Notes: generated by a model from the letters alone, not told the origin. A stretch of DNA of 64,000 nucleotides from Neiella marina (GCF_002165625.1 NZ_NGNS01000013.1:57658-121657); one strand, 5' to 3'; numbered from the stretch's first letter, positions 30,140 to 40,169 are shown. Translations and numbers: made by a program.

Positions 30140-30786
30140 TGACAGAACCCGCACGCATTGTTGTGCTCATTTCGGGCAATGGCAGCAATCTGCAAACCAT
30201 TATTGATCATACCGCGAATGGTCAGATAGACGGTCAAGTGGTTGGAGTCATCTCCAACCGCTCCGATGCTTATGGTCTGGAGCGCGCTGCGTCGGCGTCG
30301 ATACCGACTAAAGTGCTGGAGCACGCACTGTTTGCTAATCGCCAAGATTATGATGAATCATTGGCCGGCTTGGTGGATACCTTCGAGCCTGATGTTATTG
30401 TTCTTGCTGGCTTCATGCGGATTTTGACACCGCAATTTGTGCGCCGATTCCAAGGTAAGATGATCAACATTCATCCATCCCTACTGCCAAAGTACACCGG
30501 CTTGAATACCCACCGTCGGGCAATCGAAGCGGGTGACAAAGAACATGGCTGTTCAGTTCATTTTGTCACTGAAGAATTAGATGGCGGACCAGTGATTCTG
30601 CAGGCCAAAGTCCCAATTTTTGAAGATGATGATGAACAATCGGTGCAACAAAGAGTCTTAGAACAAGAGCACCGGATTTTCCCGCTTACAGTTCAATGGG
30701 TTGCTACCGGGCGCGCAAAACTGATTAATGGCATTGCTCAATTGGATGGAAATCCTTTAACATCGGCAGGGTACGCTTCAGATTAA
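30139..30786 (+). CDS. purN: phosphoribosylglycinamide formyltransferase
   Basis: 215 residues from ATG 30139, coupled to purM by a one-base overlap. It transfers formyl from 10-formyl-THF to GAR. Phosphate-binding SGNGSNLQ near the N-terminus, catalytic Asn and His in MINIHPSLLPKYTGLNTH, and Asp in TEELDGGPVI are present. Confidence 0.97.
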   Translation: MTEPARIVVLISGNGSNLQTIIDHTANGQIDGQVVGVISNRSDAYGLERAASASIPTKVLEHALFANRQDYDESLAGLVDTFEPDVIVLAGFMRILTPQFVRRFQGKMINIHPSLLPKYTGLNTHRRAIEAGDKEHGCSVHFVTEELDGGPVILQAKVPIFEDDDEQSVQQRVLEQEHRIFPLTVQWVATGRAKLINGIAQLDGNPLTSAGYASD

Positions 30787-30810
30787 CGCTAATTATTAAG
30801 GGGATTTATC

Positions 30811-31566
30811 ATGCGTCATTGGTTGCTACTAGCATCCATAGCTTTTTTCGCAACACCGAGTCACGCGGATGATCCCTTTGAATTAGTCGCCTTTCAAAGC
30901 ACCTACAAAGTATTTCGTAACGGCAGTGAAGTTGGCACCGGCAAACGCACCTTTCATCACAGTGCCGATGGCCGTTGGTATTTTTGCTCCGAAAGTAACC
31001 TTAATTGGTTCATTCTCTCCGACAAACGCAAAGAACAGAGCTGGGTAAAGTTGACCGGTGGCCAAGTCAACTCTGTTGAATATCAATTCAATCGCTCCGG
31101 CACGGGCCCGGACAGGGAAAGCCACATCATTTTTGATGATGCCAAAAAGAGCCTGACTGACATTTACGATGATTATCCATTAGAAACAGAGTGGACCGCT
31201 GACCTACTCGATCCAGTTGGTTATCAGTTGCAAATGCGCCTTGATGTCGCTGCCGGTAAGAATGAGTTGCTCTATCCAGTGCTCTACAAGGGCGAGCGCC
31301 GTGAATATCGCTACGAAGTGGTTGGTGACGAGATAATTGAATTACCGATTGGCCAAGTTGAAGCGGTAAAACTCAAACGAATTCGTAAAAACAATCGTCG
31401 CGAAACATTTGTTTGGTTGTCGAAGAAGCACGATTACATCGTTGCTCGGATCTGGCAGGCAAAGGATGGTGATGAACAAGCCGACTTGCGCTTGGCTGAA
31501 TTTGAGCTGCTCAATGAAGACAAACAAGAAGCCAAAGCCGAGTCGCCAATTGAGGCGAAATCTTAA
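30811..31566 (+). CDS. DUF3108 exported protein
   Basis: 251 residues with a signal peptide (about 1-20, PSHA-DD). The DUF3108 pattern begins with FQSTYKVFRNGSEVGTGKRTFHH and contains VEYQFNRSG and YRYEVVGDE. It is expected in the periplasm as a beta-rich protein, 24 bases after purN, as in many relatives. Function unknown. Confidence 0.85.
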   Translation: MRHWLLLASIAFFATPSHADDPFELVAFQSTYKVFRNGSEVGTGKRTFHHSADGRWYFCSESNLNWFILSDKRKEQSWVKLTGGQVNSVEYQFNRSGTGPDRESHIIFDDAKKSLTDIYDDYPLETEWTADLLDPVGYQLQMRLDVAAGKNELLYPVLYKGERREYRYEVVGDEIIELPIGQVEAVKLKRIRKNNRRETFVWLSKKHDYIVARIWQAKDGDEQADLRLAEFELLNEDKQEAKAESPIEAKS

Positions 31567-31601
31567 CCGATCTTTGGCATCGACTATGACGCCAGCAGTT
31601 G

Positions 31602-32375
31602 CTAGTTGCTGGCTATCACTTCTCCCTCTTTAAACAGTACCCATTGACCTGGCGACATGACGTGCCAATCTTCATCTTTGGTCAATGGTTGTGTTGCAAC
31701 GACCGATACAACATCATTGGGTGTTGTTTCCTTGGCAAAGTCGATTTCCCAGTCATTATCCAACAATGTCGCGGTACCGAATGGCGCCCGACGAGTGATC
31801 CAATGCAACTTAGTCGAACAATAAGCAAACAACCAACGACCATTCGATAGCAGCATGTTGTAAACCCCCTTGGCCCGAAACATATCTGCTTGTTTAGCAA
31901 CGAAGCGAGCAAATGCCGCCGGATCGCGAGGGCCATTGGCATATCGCTGTTTCAGGCGCCCCATCAGATAGCAAAACGCAAACTCGGAATCGGTATTGCC
32001 GACTGGCTGAAAGCAGCCCAAAGGTAAATCTTTGTAGTTTGACAGCTGGCCATTGTGAGCAAACGTCCACATACGACCACCTAGCTCACGTTCAAATGGG
32101 TGGGTGTTTTCAAGTCGGACACCACCGCGGTTAGCTTGACGAATATGGCCGATAACAATTTCGCTTTTTATCGGATATTGCTCCAATAGCTTAGCAATTC
32201 GGCTCTGATAACTAGGCTCCGGATCTTTGAAACTTCGACAGCCCTTGCCTTCATAAAAGGTCAATCCCCAGCCATCACGGTGCGGCCCAGTATCGCCGCC
32301 ACGACGCAATAATCCAGAAAAGCTAAAACAAATATCAGTTGGCACATTGGCACTCATCGCCAACAACTCGCACAT
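31602..32375 (-). CDS. yafJ: class II glutamine amidotransferase (YafJ type)
   Basis: 257 residues. Cys2 becomes the N-terminal nucleophile after Met removal. Ntn-hydrolase glutaminase segments: RDGWGLTFYE, IGHIRQANRGG, and WTFAHNGQL. It lacks a synthetase domain, like E. coli YafJ, whose physiological substrate is unclear. It is divergent from fadE, its neighbour in E. coli as well (there with lpcA/gmhA between). Confidence 0.9.
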   Translation of the reverse strand: MCELLAMSANVPTDICFSFSGLLRRGGDTGPHRDGWGLTFYEGKGCRSFKDPEPSYQSRIAKLLEQYPIKSEIVIGHIRQANRGGVRLENTHPFERELGGRMWTFAHNGQLSNYKDLPLGCFQPVGNTDSEFAFCYLMGRLKQRYANGPRDPAAFARFVAKQADMFRAKGVYNMLLSNGRWLFAYCSTKLHWITRRAPFGTATLLDNDWEIDFAKETTPNDVVSVVATQPLTKDEDWHVMSPGQWVLFKEGEVIASN

Positions 32376-32445
32376 AACAACAATTCCACCCTTGGTGAGT
32401 CAGAGTCGTGGATGATACCGCAATTCCATCTCAACCTGCTTGATC

Positions 32446-32459
32446 CGAACAAGCGTTTG
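32446..32459. promoter_or_regulatory. candidate PsrA-like operator upstream of fadE
   Basis: CGAAC-AAGC-GTTTG fits the pattern (G/C)AAAC-N2-4-GTTT(G/C) of the TetR-type fatty-acid regulator PsrA with one mismatch. It lies 67-80 bases before the fadE start. Regulation of fadE by PsrA is known in some gammaproteobacteria; here it is inference. Confidence 0.35.
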
Positions 32460-32525
32460 ATCTATTAATAGACTCAACTCGTAAGAGGTCTGACCACTTC
32501 AAATAACAAAAATGGGGGATGTGTC

Positions 32526-34982
32526 GTGGAGATGTTTCTTTGGATCCTAGGTTTAATCGCGGTGATCGGTATCGTTGCTTATCATCGCCAATCACTGTTG
32601 CTGGCAACAGCTGCTACAGCCGGTTGGCTGGTACTTGGTCAGTTGGCCTTGAGTTTGCCAGTATGGTGCTGGGCAATTTGGGCCATATTGGCTGTACCGC
32701 TAAATATAACGGCGATACGCAAGAGCTTACTCAGCAGTGCCATGCTCAAAGCCTACCGCAACATTATGCCGGAAATGTCGTCAACAGAGCGTGATGCTAT
32801 TTCGGCAGGCACCACCTGGTGGGAAGGCGAATTATTCCGCGGCAACCCAGATTGGAAAATGCTACACAACTACCCTGCCCCAGTATTGAGTGCAGAGGAA
32901 CAAGCATTTATTGATGGTCCGGTGGAAACCGTTTGTCAAATGACCAACGATTTTGAAATCACCCACGAGCGCGCTGATCTCCCCCCTGAAATTTGGCAAT
33001 ACCTCAAGGACAATGGCTTTTTCGCCATGATTATCAAGAAGCAATATGGCGGTTTGGAGTTTTCGGCCTACGCGCAAAGTTATGTGTTACAGAAGCTGGC
33101 AACTGTCAGCGGAGTTTTGGCCAGCACCGTTGGCGTACCTAACTCCCTTGGACCGGGCGAACTGTTGCAGCACTATGGTACCGAAGAACAGAAAAACCAT
33201 TACCTGCCGCGCTTGGCAAAAGGCTTGGAAATTCCGTGCTTTGCCCTAACAAGCCCGGAAGCAGGGTCCGATGCTGGCGCAATCCCGGACCGAGGCACGG
33301 TTTGTATGGGTGAATGGCAGGGTGAACAAGTATTGGGAATGCGGTTAACCTGGAACAAGCGTTATATCACTCTGGCTCCAGTGGCAACCGTACTTGGCTT
33401 GGCATTCAAGCTGGATGACCCAGAGCAACTGCTCGGTGGCGAAACCGATCTTGGCATCACTTGCGCACTAATCCCCACAGATACTAAAGGTGTCGATATT
33501 GGTCGTCGTCATTTTCCTCTGAATGTGCCGTTCCAAAACGGGCCAACTCGCGGTGAAGACGTATTCGTACCAATCGACTACATTATCGGCGGCCAGAAAA
33601 TGGCTGGCCAAGGCTGGCGTATGTTGGTTGAATGTTTGTCTGTTGGTCGCGGTATTACACTGCCAGCCAACGCCACAGGCGGAGCCAAACTGGCGGTTAT
33701 GTCGACCAGTGCATACGCTCGAGTTCGACGCCAGTTTAAGGTGCCAATTGGTTACTTGGAAGGTATTGAAGAACCGTTGGCGCGAATTGCCGGTAATGCA
33801 TACCTGATGGATGGGGCCGCCAATCTAACCACCACGGCAATTGATATGGGTGAGAAACCATCGGTGATCTCAGCGATCGTCAAGTATCACCTGACCGACA
33901 GAGGTCAGAAAGTGATGATTGACGCCATGGATGTCCATGGTGGTAAAGGCATCTGTATGGGGCCATCGAACTACTTGGCTCGCGGTTATCAAGGCGCACC
34001 AATTGCAGTGACCGTTGAAGGCGCCAACATTCTCACCCGCTCAATGATTATCTATGGCCAAGGTGCGATTCGCTGTCACCCCTACGTATTAGCCGAGCTT
34101 GAAGCGGCCAGTTTGAAAGACCATAGCAAAGCCTTGGCTGATTTCGACAAAGCGGTGTTTGGTCACATTGGTTTTGCCATCAGTAATGTCTTTCGCAGCA
34201 TATGGTTTGGCTGGGGAGGCTACCGTTTCAGTAGCTCGCCGCAACGTGATGCAACGGCCAAATACTATCGCCAGTTAAACCGCTACTCAGCGAATCTGGC
34301 GCTACTGTCAGACATTGCCATGGCGACACTTGGTGGCTCACTGAAACGTCGTGAGCGGGTATCGGCGCGCTTGGGCGATATGCTGAGTGAGTTGTATTTG
34401 TGCTCTGCGGCACTCAAACGCTATGACAACGACGGTCGCCCAGCAGAAGATCTACCATTGTTGCAGTGGGCCGTTGAAGATTCATTAGCGAAACTTCGTG
34501 TTGCCCTACGCGATCTGTTGGATAACTTCCCGGTCGCCGGTGTTGGCGGGTTAATGAAAGCCGTGATCATGCCATTCGGCCTACCAAGCAGTCGCCAAGG
34601 CGATAAGCTAGACCATCAAGTCGCTAAGTTGGCAATGACGCCCGGCGAGAGTCGTGACCGGCTGGGCCACATGAGCTTCTTGACTGATTGCGAAAACAAT
34701 CCAATTGGTACACTTCAAACAACTCTGAATGACATCATTGCTGCGGAAGCGCTAGTTGCTAAAGTCAGTGAAGCCAAAGGCGAAAAAGTACCATTCATTT
34801 GGCTCGATAGAATTGCCGAGCAAGGGCTTGAAATGGGAGTGCTAAGTGACTCAGAGGCACAGCTGCTGCGTCGTGCAGAAGTAGGTCGCATGAAGGCAAT
34901 TAATGTCGATGATTTTGATTCCGATGAGTTGGTTGCTGACAAATCGACGTTGCCTCAAAAACAAACCAAGAATGCGGCCTAG
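32526..34982 (+). CDS. fadE: acyl-CoA dehydrogenase FadE
   Basis: 818 residues (E. coli FadE 814) with GTG start 7 bases after GGGGG. Two membrane helices at the N-terminus, then the acyl-CoA dehydrogenase fold: [30 protein letters not shown], and [47 protein letters not shown]. First oxidative step of fatty-acid beta-oxidation, FAD-dependent. DUF1974-type C-terminal region. Divergent from yafJ. Confidence 0.96.
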   Translation: MEMFLWILGLIAVIGIVAYHRQSLLLATAATAGWLVLGQLALSLPVWCWAIWAILAVPLNITAIRKSLLSSAMLKAYRNIMPEMSSTERDAISAGTTWWEGELFRGNPDWKMLHNYPAPVLSAEEQAFIDGPVETVCQMTNDFEITHERADLPPEIWQYLKDNGFFAMIIKKQYGGLEFSAYAQSYVLQKLATVSGVLASTVGVPNSLGPGELLQHYGTEEQKNHYLPRLAKGLEIPCFALTSPEAGSDAGAIPDRGTVCMGEWQGEQVLGMRLTWNKRYITLAPVATVLGLAFKLDDPEQLLGGETDLGITCALIPTDTKGVDIGRRHFPLNVPFQNGPTRGEDVFVPIDYIIGGQKMAGQGWRMLVECLSVGRGITLPANATGGAKLAVMSTSAYARVRRQFKVPIGYLEGIEEPLARIAGNAYLMDGAANLTTTAIDMGEKPSVISAIVKYHLTDRGQKVMIDAMDVHGGKGICMGPSNYLARGYQGAPIAVTVEGANILTRSMIIYGQGAIRCHPYVLAELEAASLKDHSKALADFDKAVFGHIGFAISNVFRSIWFGWGGYRFSSSPQRDATAKYYRQLNRYSANLALLSDIAMATLGGSLKRRERVSARLGDMLSELYLCSAALKRYDNDGRPAEDLPLLQWAVEDSLAKLRVALRDLLDNFPVAGVGGLMKAVIMPFGLPSSRQGDKLDHQVAKLAMTPGESRDRLGHMSFLTDCENNPIGTLQTTLNDIIAAEALVAKVSEAKGEKVPFIWLDRIAEQGLEMGVLSDSEAQLLRRAEVGRMKAINVDDFDSDELVADKSTLPQKQTKNAA

Positions 34983-35044
34983 ACGACACCATAAAACAAA
35001 CAACGAGTAAGGGGGCTTAAGACCCCTAGTCAGTCCCAACACTT

Positions 35045-35082
35045 AGGCGTCATGGCCTCGCTCGGCACATGACGCCTTTTTT
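35045..35082 (+). terminator. fadE rho-independent terminator
   Basis: Perfect 10-base arms AGGCGTCATG/CATGACGCCT with a 13-base loop and a T-run. A smaller GGGG/CCCC hairpin sits just before it (about 35012-35030). Confidence 0.9.
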
Positions 35083-35227
35083 GTGCCAAAAAATCGTCTG
35101 ATACCAATTGTACTAATGATTTGGCCTGCCAGTGGCAGTTAAAAAGGATTTAACTGCGGCCAAGGACGGATTCACCGCGTCTTGTTGCAGAAACTTTGTT
35201 GCGGATGTGGGTCTGCTTAGACGGGAT

Positions 35228-35320
35228 TACAAAATACATCCATGTATTTTGCCCTTCGGGTCGCGCTAAAGCGCGCTCTAAAATGTTCCAGACATTTTAG
35301 TCAAACCCGCTTCGCGGCTT
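35228..35320. repeat. hairpin-cluster intergenic element
   Basis: Within about 90 bases are five perfect or near-perfect inverted repeats in a row: CAAAATACAT/ATGTATTTTG (35230-35251), CCC/GGG, CGCGCT/AGCGCG (35262-35275), CTAAAATGT/ACATTTTAG (35278-35300) and CCGC/GCGG. No T-runs follow, so they are not ordinary terminators. The look is that of a dispersed extragenic palindromic element; no second copy lies in this window. It and the 140 bases before it contain no gene that I can support. Confidence 0.5.
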
Positions 35321-35343
35321 CTCGTTCAAGTTCAATCACAAAC

Positions 35344-35374
35344 AAAAAAGCCCCGCTCAAATGAGCAGGGCTTT
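35344..35374 (-). terminator. terminator of the tRNA-Asp array
   Basis: On the minus strand AAGCCCTGCTCA and TGAGCGGGGCTT pair (one G-T) around a short loop, followed by a long T-run. It lies 10 bases beyond the 3' end of the last tRNA. Confidence 0.88.
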
Positions 35375-35383
35375 ATTGTTTAA

Positions 35384-35460
35384 TGGCGGAGTGGACGGGA
35401 CTCGAACCCGCGACCCCCGGCGTGACAGGCCGGTATTCTAACCAACTGAACTACCACTCC
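35384..35460 (-). tRNA. tRNA-Asp (GTC), copy 3 in transcription order
   Basis: 77 bases with encoded CCA. Acceptor GGAGTGG/CCACTCC, anticodon loop CTGTCAC (GTC) and GGTTCGAGTCC T-arm. Nearly identical to E. coli tRNA-Asp. Confidence 0.97.
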
Positions 35461-35499
35461 GCATCGGAACTCTTTGTATCACATTGTCATCAGGAAAAG

Positions 35500-35576
35500 T
35501 GGCGGAGTGGACGGGACTCGAACCCGCGACCCCCGGCGTGACAGGCCGGTATTCTAACCAACTGAACTACCACTCC
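35500..35576 (-). tRNA. tRNA-Asp (GTC), copy 2
   Basis: Same 77-base sequence as the copies on either side, with CCA encoded; separated from copy 3 by 39 bases. Confidence 0.97.
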
Positions 35577-35677
35577 GCACTGGAACCTGATTGTTGCTCT
35601 TACGAGCTGCAGAGCAGATGTACTGAAATGCACTTCTTTACTGCGTCAGCCCCGCTTTTGCGTGACTTTGAAAATGT

Positions 35678-35754
35678 TGGCGGAGTGGACGGGACTCGAA
35701 CCCGCGACCCCCGGCGTGACAGGCCGGTATTCTAACCAACTGAACTACCACTCC
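35678..35754 (-). tRNA. tRNA-Asp (GTC), copy 1
   Basis: First of three identical tRNA-Asp genes on the minus strand, with CCA encoded; 101 bases upstream of copy 2. Confidence 0.97.
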
Positions 35755-35860
35755 GCACTAATCTGACGGTGCCTAGCTAACAAAGATGAACTTTGTATGA
35801 ACGCCACCGTGCAGCGCGGGCGGAATAATACGGATTCCCCAAAAGTGAGTCAACCACTTT

Positions 35861-37198
35861 TTAGCGGTCTTCTGGCCGATTCAGATCAATATCGCCATCA
35901 TCGTCAGAATCGTCGTTTTCATCACCAGTTTTTGCTGCTTTTTTGCGCTTTCTCAGAATGACAAAAACTACACCGCCAACAATCAGCAATAAACCAACCG
36001 AGCCGGCAATCGCCCACCCCCACCAAGGTATCCCTGCAGATGGAGCCTCAGTGCTTGATTCTGCTTCAGTAACGGCCGATTCAGGCTGTTCCGAAGCCGG
36101 CAACACATCGCCCTCCAGAACAATTTCCGGGCTTTGCTCTGGACCCAGCTCATCTTTACTGAGGAAAGTTGGCGCCGCTTTGATCACACTAAAGCGCTCT
36201 TTAGGGATTTCAATGGCAACTTCTCTACCCGTGTTATCGTCGGCAAACAACCAGCCGCCGATTCGATAATCGCCTGTCCTATCGACGAAATCTAAATCCA
36301 TCGAAAAGGTTTTGTCATTCGGCTCCACCAGAGTAAGCGGATATTGAAAATCATTAGAGCCAGTCACCATTAAATTGATCGCGACGGTATCGAGATTAAT
36401 CACATTGGCGTCGACTGTGTATTCAACTCGCAGAGCATTGTCCGCAATACGAACGATATTGGCCTTAAGTGGTAACGGTTTGAGTTCAATGTCTTGCACC
36501 GCCGCCCGTTGGAAGGTTTTGTTGCTGACGCGGGCATACAGTTTATAACGCCCTGGCTTTTGTCGGATATCCACTTCGCCGGTAAATACGCCATCTCTTG
36601 GGTACTCATCGAGGCCAGTGCCGTTGTCGTAAAACTTGCCCATCCGATCCGCCGAACCTGGATTCAAAGCTGGATTCGGCTGGTTCAGCGTTCTGCGGGT
36701 CAAAAATAGGTCGAGCTCAGTCGAACGGTAAAATGCATCACTATTTATTCGCTCACCATGATTCATCAACTGAGCAGTCAGTTTGATGCGCTCGTGTTGA
36801 TAAAGCACCTTTGGTGCTTCGGTAACCTGCAACTCAATGGCGCTGAGAATTTCGATGGCATTGCGTCGGTCAATGCTGCCGACAATCTGCCATGGCCCCG
36901 GAATCGGCTTAGTAATGGTAATTAAGTCAAACGAATCTTCGTCATACCAACTGACATTTTGTGGAGACGTGTGCGCATAAAGCTTACTGCCATCCGGCTG
37001 AACCAAAACAATAGGCCCAGCACCGGGTTTGCGATATACCACTAAGGTGACTTCTTCAATACCGTGGTCAAGACGAAAACGATTGTCGAGCAGCTGATAG
37101 GCACTGCGAACCAGTTTTTCAGGAGCCTCAGCATGGGACGGTAACGTCAGCGCCAGCAACAACAGGGTACTTAGGCACCCAAGCAGGTATTTTTTCAT
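35861..37198 (-). CDS. TIGR03503-type single-pass membrane protein
   Basis: 445 residues. Signal peptide (1-23), a long exported beta-rich region with FDLITITKPIPGPWQIVGSID and a MGKFYDNGTGLDEYPRDGVFTGEVDI segment, then one membrane helix near residues 395-415 (GIPWWGWAIAGSVGLLLIVGG) and a short basic/acidic cytoplasmic tail. This matches the conserved hypothetical family TIGR03503 of Shewanella and Vibrio. It overlaps dnaQ by 4 bases and is coupled to it. Confidence 0.82.
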   Translation of the reverse strand: MKKYLLGCLSTLLLLALTLPSHAEAPEKLVRSAYQLLDNRFRLDHGIEEVTLVVYRKPGAGPIVLVQPDGSKLYAHTSPQNVSWYDEDSFDLITITKPIPGPWQIVGSIDRRNAIEILSAIELQVTEAPKVLYQHERIKLTAQLMNHGERINSDAFYRSTELDLFLTRRTLNQPNPALNPGSADRMGKFYDNGTGLDEYPRDGVFTGEVDIRQKPGRYKLYARVSNKTFQRAAVQDIELKPLPLKANIVRIADNALRVEYTVDANVINLDTVAINLMVTGSNDFQYPLTLVEPNDKTFSMDLDFVDRTGDYRIGGWLFADDNTGREVAIEIPKERFSVIKAAPTFLSKDELGPEQSPEIVLEGDVLPASEQPESAVTEAESSTEAPSAGIPWWGWAIAGSVGLLLIVGGVVFVILRKRKKAAKTGDENDDSDDDGDIDLNRPEDR

Positions 37199-37953
37199 GT
37201 TGATTCAGCCACTCCCAAAGTTTGCCAAATGCTTTGCCCTGCTTTCTTTTCGACTCGAGCCATGGTTTCTTGATGACTTTCGAGTTCAGTTGATGAGGCC
37301 TTGATCACAGGAAGTGCATCTGCCGACAAAGTAACCGGCCGAATGTCACTCCCAGCAGCAGACGAACCATCTTCACTGTCTTGCCCTAACGCCAACTTAG
37401 TCTGGCCACCAGTCATTAACAGATAAACATCTGCCAGAATCTCGGCATCGAGCAATGCGCCGTGCAATTCACGGTGAGAGTTATCAATACCTAGTCGACG
37501 GCACAACGCATCAAGGTTGTTTTTCTGCCCCGGATACATGTCTTTTGCCAGCACTAGGGAGTCGGTGACCTGACACAGTTCATCCGTCATCGCCCAGCCA
37601 GCACCAAGTTTGCCGAACTCATGGTCCATAAAGCCGACGTCAAACGGCGCATTGTGCGCAATCAACTCGGCGCCACGAATGAACTCGACAAATTGTTGGG
37701 CAACGTCAGCAAAGCGGGGACAATCTTTGACGTCATCATCAGTGATACCGTGAACTGTGGTCGCTTCAGGATCGATCGGCATGTCCGGATTGAGGTAGAC
37801 ATGATAGTGATTGCCGGTGAGACGGCGGTTTATCACCTCCACGCAACCAATTTCAATGATCCGGTGGCCCAAATGCGGTGCGCCGCCGGCCATGTTCATA
37901 CCTGTGGTTTCAGTATCCAGAATGATCTGTCGAGTTTGATCGGGTTGCATCAT
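37195..37953 (-). CDS. dnaQ: DNA polymerase III epsilon subunit (3'-5' proofreading exonuclease)
   Basis: 252 residues. DEDDh exonuclease: Exo I ILDTETTG, Exo II AHNAPFDVGFMDHEF, Exo III HGALLDAEILADVYLLM. Clamp and polymerase contacts lie in the C-terminal tail. Divergent from rnhA across about 115 bases, the classic dnaQ/rnhA arrangement. Either of the two initial Met codons may be used. Confidence 0.96.
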   Translation of the reverse strand: MMQPDQTRQIILDTETTGMNMAGGAPHLGHRIIEIGCVEVINRRLTGNHYHVYLNPDMPIDPEATTVHGITDDDVKDCPRFADVAQQFVEFIRGAELIAHNAPFDVGFMDHEFGKLGAGWAMTDELCQVTDSLVLAKDMYPGQKNNLDALCRRLGIDNSHRELHGALLDAEILADVYLLMTGGQTKLALGQDSEDGSSAAGSDIRPVTLSADALPVIKASSTELESHQETMARVEKKAGQSIWQTLGVAEST

Positions 37954-38069
37954 ATCCTCTGTGTCGGGCTCATCGGCCTTTGATGTATCGCTGAGGGCTC
38001 GTTTATACTCGCGTCAACTGCACGACGGCCACTCAAGGCTGTTGATATTACAACAAGAAGCGAAAAACA

Positions 38070-38528
38070 ATGAAACAGGTCGAAATATTCACCGATGGTT
38101 CTTGTCTGGGCAATCCGGGTCCTGGCGGCTACGGCGCCCTGCTGCGCTACGGCAAACACGAGAAAGAGCTCAGTGGCGGCTATTTCTTAACCACCAACAA
38201 CCGAATGGAATTGCTGGCGGCGATTGAAGGTTTGCGAGCATTAACCAGTCCATGCCAAGTCACGCTGACCACAGACAGCCAATACGTCAAACAAGGCATT
38301 CAAAGCTGGATTGCCGGTTGGAAGCGCAAAGGCTGGAAAACATCCAACAAGACACCAGTCAAAAATATCGACTTATGGCAGGCGCTGGATGCCGAAACCC
38401 AACGTCATCAAATCGATTGGCAATGGGTCAAGGGCCATGCCGGCCATGATGAAAACGAGCGAGTTGATGATTTGGCCCGGGAAGCGGCCCAGTCGCCATC
38501 GATGGAAGACGAAGGCTATAAACCTTAA
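38070..38528 (+). CDS. rnhA: ribonuclease HI
   Basis: 152 residues (E. coli 155). It degrades RNA in RNA-DNA hybrids. Carboxylate residues are visible in [14 protein letters not shown] (Asp), [13 protein letters not shown] (Glu), TTDSQYV (Asp) and [12 protein letters not shown] (Asp). Divergent from dnaQ, convergent with the methyltransferase gene. Confidence 0.97.
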   Translation: MKQVEIFTDGSCLGNPGPGGYGALLRYGKHEKELSGGYFLTTNNRMELLAAIEGLRALTSPCQVTLTTDSQYVKQGIQSWIAGWKRKGWKTSNKTPVKNIDLWQALDAETQRHQIDWQWVKGHAGHDENERVDDLAREAAQSPSMEDEGYKP

Positions 38529-38537
38529 CGGCTATGT

Positions 38538-39275
38538 TTAACACTGACGACCGGCGACACCTGCGCCACTCAAAGCGCCAACCGTTTTGATTCGACTGAC
38601 GGTTTTCCAAGATGGCTTAACCGGCGTCAGTGGCACTTCACGCTTTTTCATCAACATGACATAAACCGAACCTGCCCACGGCGCATAACGTTGGCCAAGT
38701 TGCTGAATCTTGCGATTAGCGGGGTTTGTACCGAGCAAACTGCTAAATGCCAGAGTTTGGCGATCAATAATCTCGCAGCCGAGTAGTTGAAACCAATCGG
38801 CAATGCGCCCTTGAGCGAAAAAACGACCACTCCAAGGGTAGCGCTTTCGCCAGCTAGGCCAGATCTTGCCAGTACTAATCATGCTATACGGATTGAAACC
38901 TGCCACTAAGATATGACCATCCGAAATAACAACGCGATGTATTTCTCGCACCATTTGGTGCGGGTCGCTGCAAAAATCGAGGCAAAATGGTGCCACGCAA
39001 GCATCGATCGAATTCTCACTCAGCGGTAATTCAGTCTCTTTGCCACGAATACTCCCTGTCAGCAAGGATGATAAACGCAACTGACGCTTAATACTCGAAG
39101 CGCTGGTATCAAGCGAGTCTCCCAACGGCCCGAGCGTCACCATGTAGTAACCAAACATGCGCTCAAGCATCGGTGTAATAGCAGGTTCAAGTTGCTGTTT
39201 AAGCCAAAGCCCTTGAGCTAACTCATCCCAGCTCAAAGGCATGCGCAATGCTTTATTTGTTGCAGCGGGTCTCAT
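38538..39275 (-). CDS. class I SAM-dependent methyltransferase-like protein (YafS neighbourhood)
   Basis: 245 residues. SAM-methyltransferase-like core: LPLSENSIDACVAPFCLDFCSDPHQMVREIHRVVISDGHILVAGFNPYS, the order found in E. coli YafS beside rnhA/gloB. The usual glycine-rich motif I (GxGxG) is weak or absent. The start at 39275 has no clear ribosome-binding site; ATG 39242 is an alternative. Substrate unknown. Confidence 0.8.
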   Translation of the reverse strand: MRPAATNKALRMPLSWDELAQGLWLKQQLEPAITPMLERMFGYYMVTLGPLGDSLDTSASSIKRQLRLSSLLTGSIRGKETELPLSENSIDACVAPFCLDFCSDPHQMVREIHRVVISDGHILVAGFNPYSMISTGKIWPSWRKRYPWSGRFFAQGRIADWFQLLGCEIIDRQTLAFSSLLGTNPANRKIQQLGQRYAPWAGSVYVMLMKKREVPLTPVKPSWKTVSRIKTVGALSGAGVAGRQC

Positions 39276-39318
39276 AGTATTATCGCTACTGATACCTTGG
39301 TTAGGGACAAGAACTGTT

Positions 39319-40083
39319 GTGACAATCTACCCGATTCGAGCATTTCAAGATAACTATATATGGGCAATTCACAATAAGCACAATCTTGTTGTCATCGATC
39401 CTGGCGATGCGCAACCAGTGATAGATTATTGCCAAAAGCATCAGCTTACCCTTGTTAGCGTCCTGATCACGCACCATCATCGTGACCACACCGGCGGTAT
39501 TGTTCAGCTCAAATCACAGTTTCCTCAATTGACTGTGATTGGCCCTAACAACCCAGCGATTGCGGCGGTAGACCAAACCGTTAATCAAGGCGATGTCATT
39601 GCTATCGAACCATTGCAGTTGTCTTTTGAAGTCATGTCGATTCCCGGTCACACCTTGGATCACATTGCCTACTTTGGCCATGGCGCAGTATTTTGCGGCG
39701 ACACCCTATTCCATGCAGGCTGCGGTCGCCTATTTGAAGGAACACCGCAACAAATGCTGGCATCATTGAAAAAACTTGCCACGCTACCGGATGCAACCCG
39801 CGTTTACTGCACCCACGAGTACACTGAAGCGAACTTGAGGTTTGCCAATGCAGTGGAGCCGAACAACCCATTGCTAAAAGAGGTTTCCGACACAGTGGCA
39901 CAGATGCGGGCGATTGATCTGCCATCACTCCCCACTAGTATCGCCGAGCAAAAAAGAGTCAATCCGTTTTTGCGTTGTACCGAGTCACCACTCGCGCAAT
40001 CAGTTGCCAACTGGGCGAATCAACAACTTGCCGATGAACTATCAACCTTTACCCACCTGCGGCAATGGAAGGACCAGTTTTGA
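39319..40083 (+). CDS. gloB: hydroxyacylglutathione hydrolase (glyoxalase II)
   Basis: 254 residues from GTG 39319; the in-frame ATG at 39241 would add a hydrophobic extension atypical of GloB and overlap the divergent gene. It hydrolyses S-lactoylglutathione in methylglyoxal detoxification. Metallo-beta-lactamase motif THHHRDHTGG, then PGHTLDH and FCGDTLFHAGCGRLFEG. The N-terminus IYPIRAFQDNYIWAI is typical. Confidence 0.95.
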   Translation: MTIYPIRAFQDNYIWAIHNKHNLVVIDPGDAQPVIDYCQKHQLTLVSVLITHHHRDHTGGIVQLKSQFPQLTVIGPNNPAIAAVDQTVNQGDVIAIEPLQLSFEVMSIPGHTLDHIAYFGHGAVFCGDTLFHAGCGRLFEGTPQQMLASLKKLATLPDATRVYCTHEYTEANLRFANAVEPNNPLLKEVSDTVAQMRAIDLPSLPTSIAEQKRVNPFLRCTESPLAQSVANWANQQLADELSTFTHLRQWKDQF

Positions 40084-40169
40084 CCTTGGCAGAGCAACAC
40101 TATAGGATCGCCTGTTTGTGGTCGACAAAGCGGCCGATGACGACCCGGAATCGGGCCTTTCAATGATTT

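Noticed and set aside
35484..35735. 83-codon plus-strand frame across the tRNA-Asp genes
   Set aside because: It is the antisense reading of tRNA-Asp copies 1 and 2, a well-known type of spurious protein (EWTGLEPATPGVTGRYSN); the tRNAs explain the conservation.
35384..35754. Three long identical repeats as a possible CRISPR-like array
   Set aside because: The repeats are complete 77-base tRNA-Asp genes; there are no regular spacers or cas genes.
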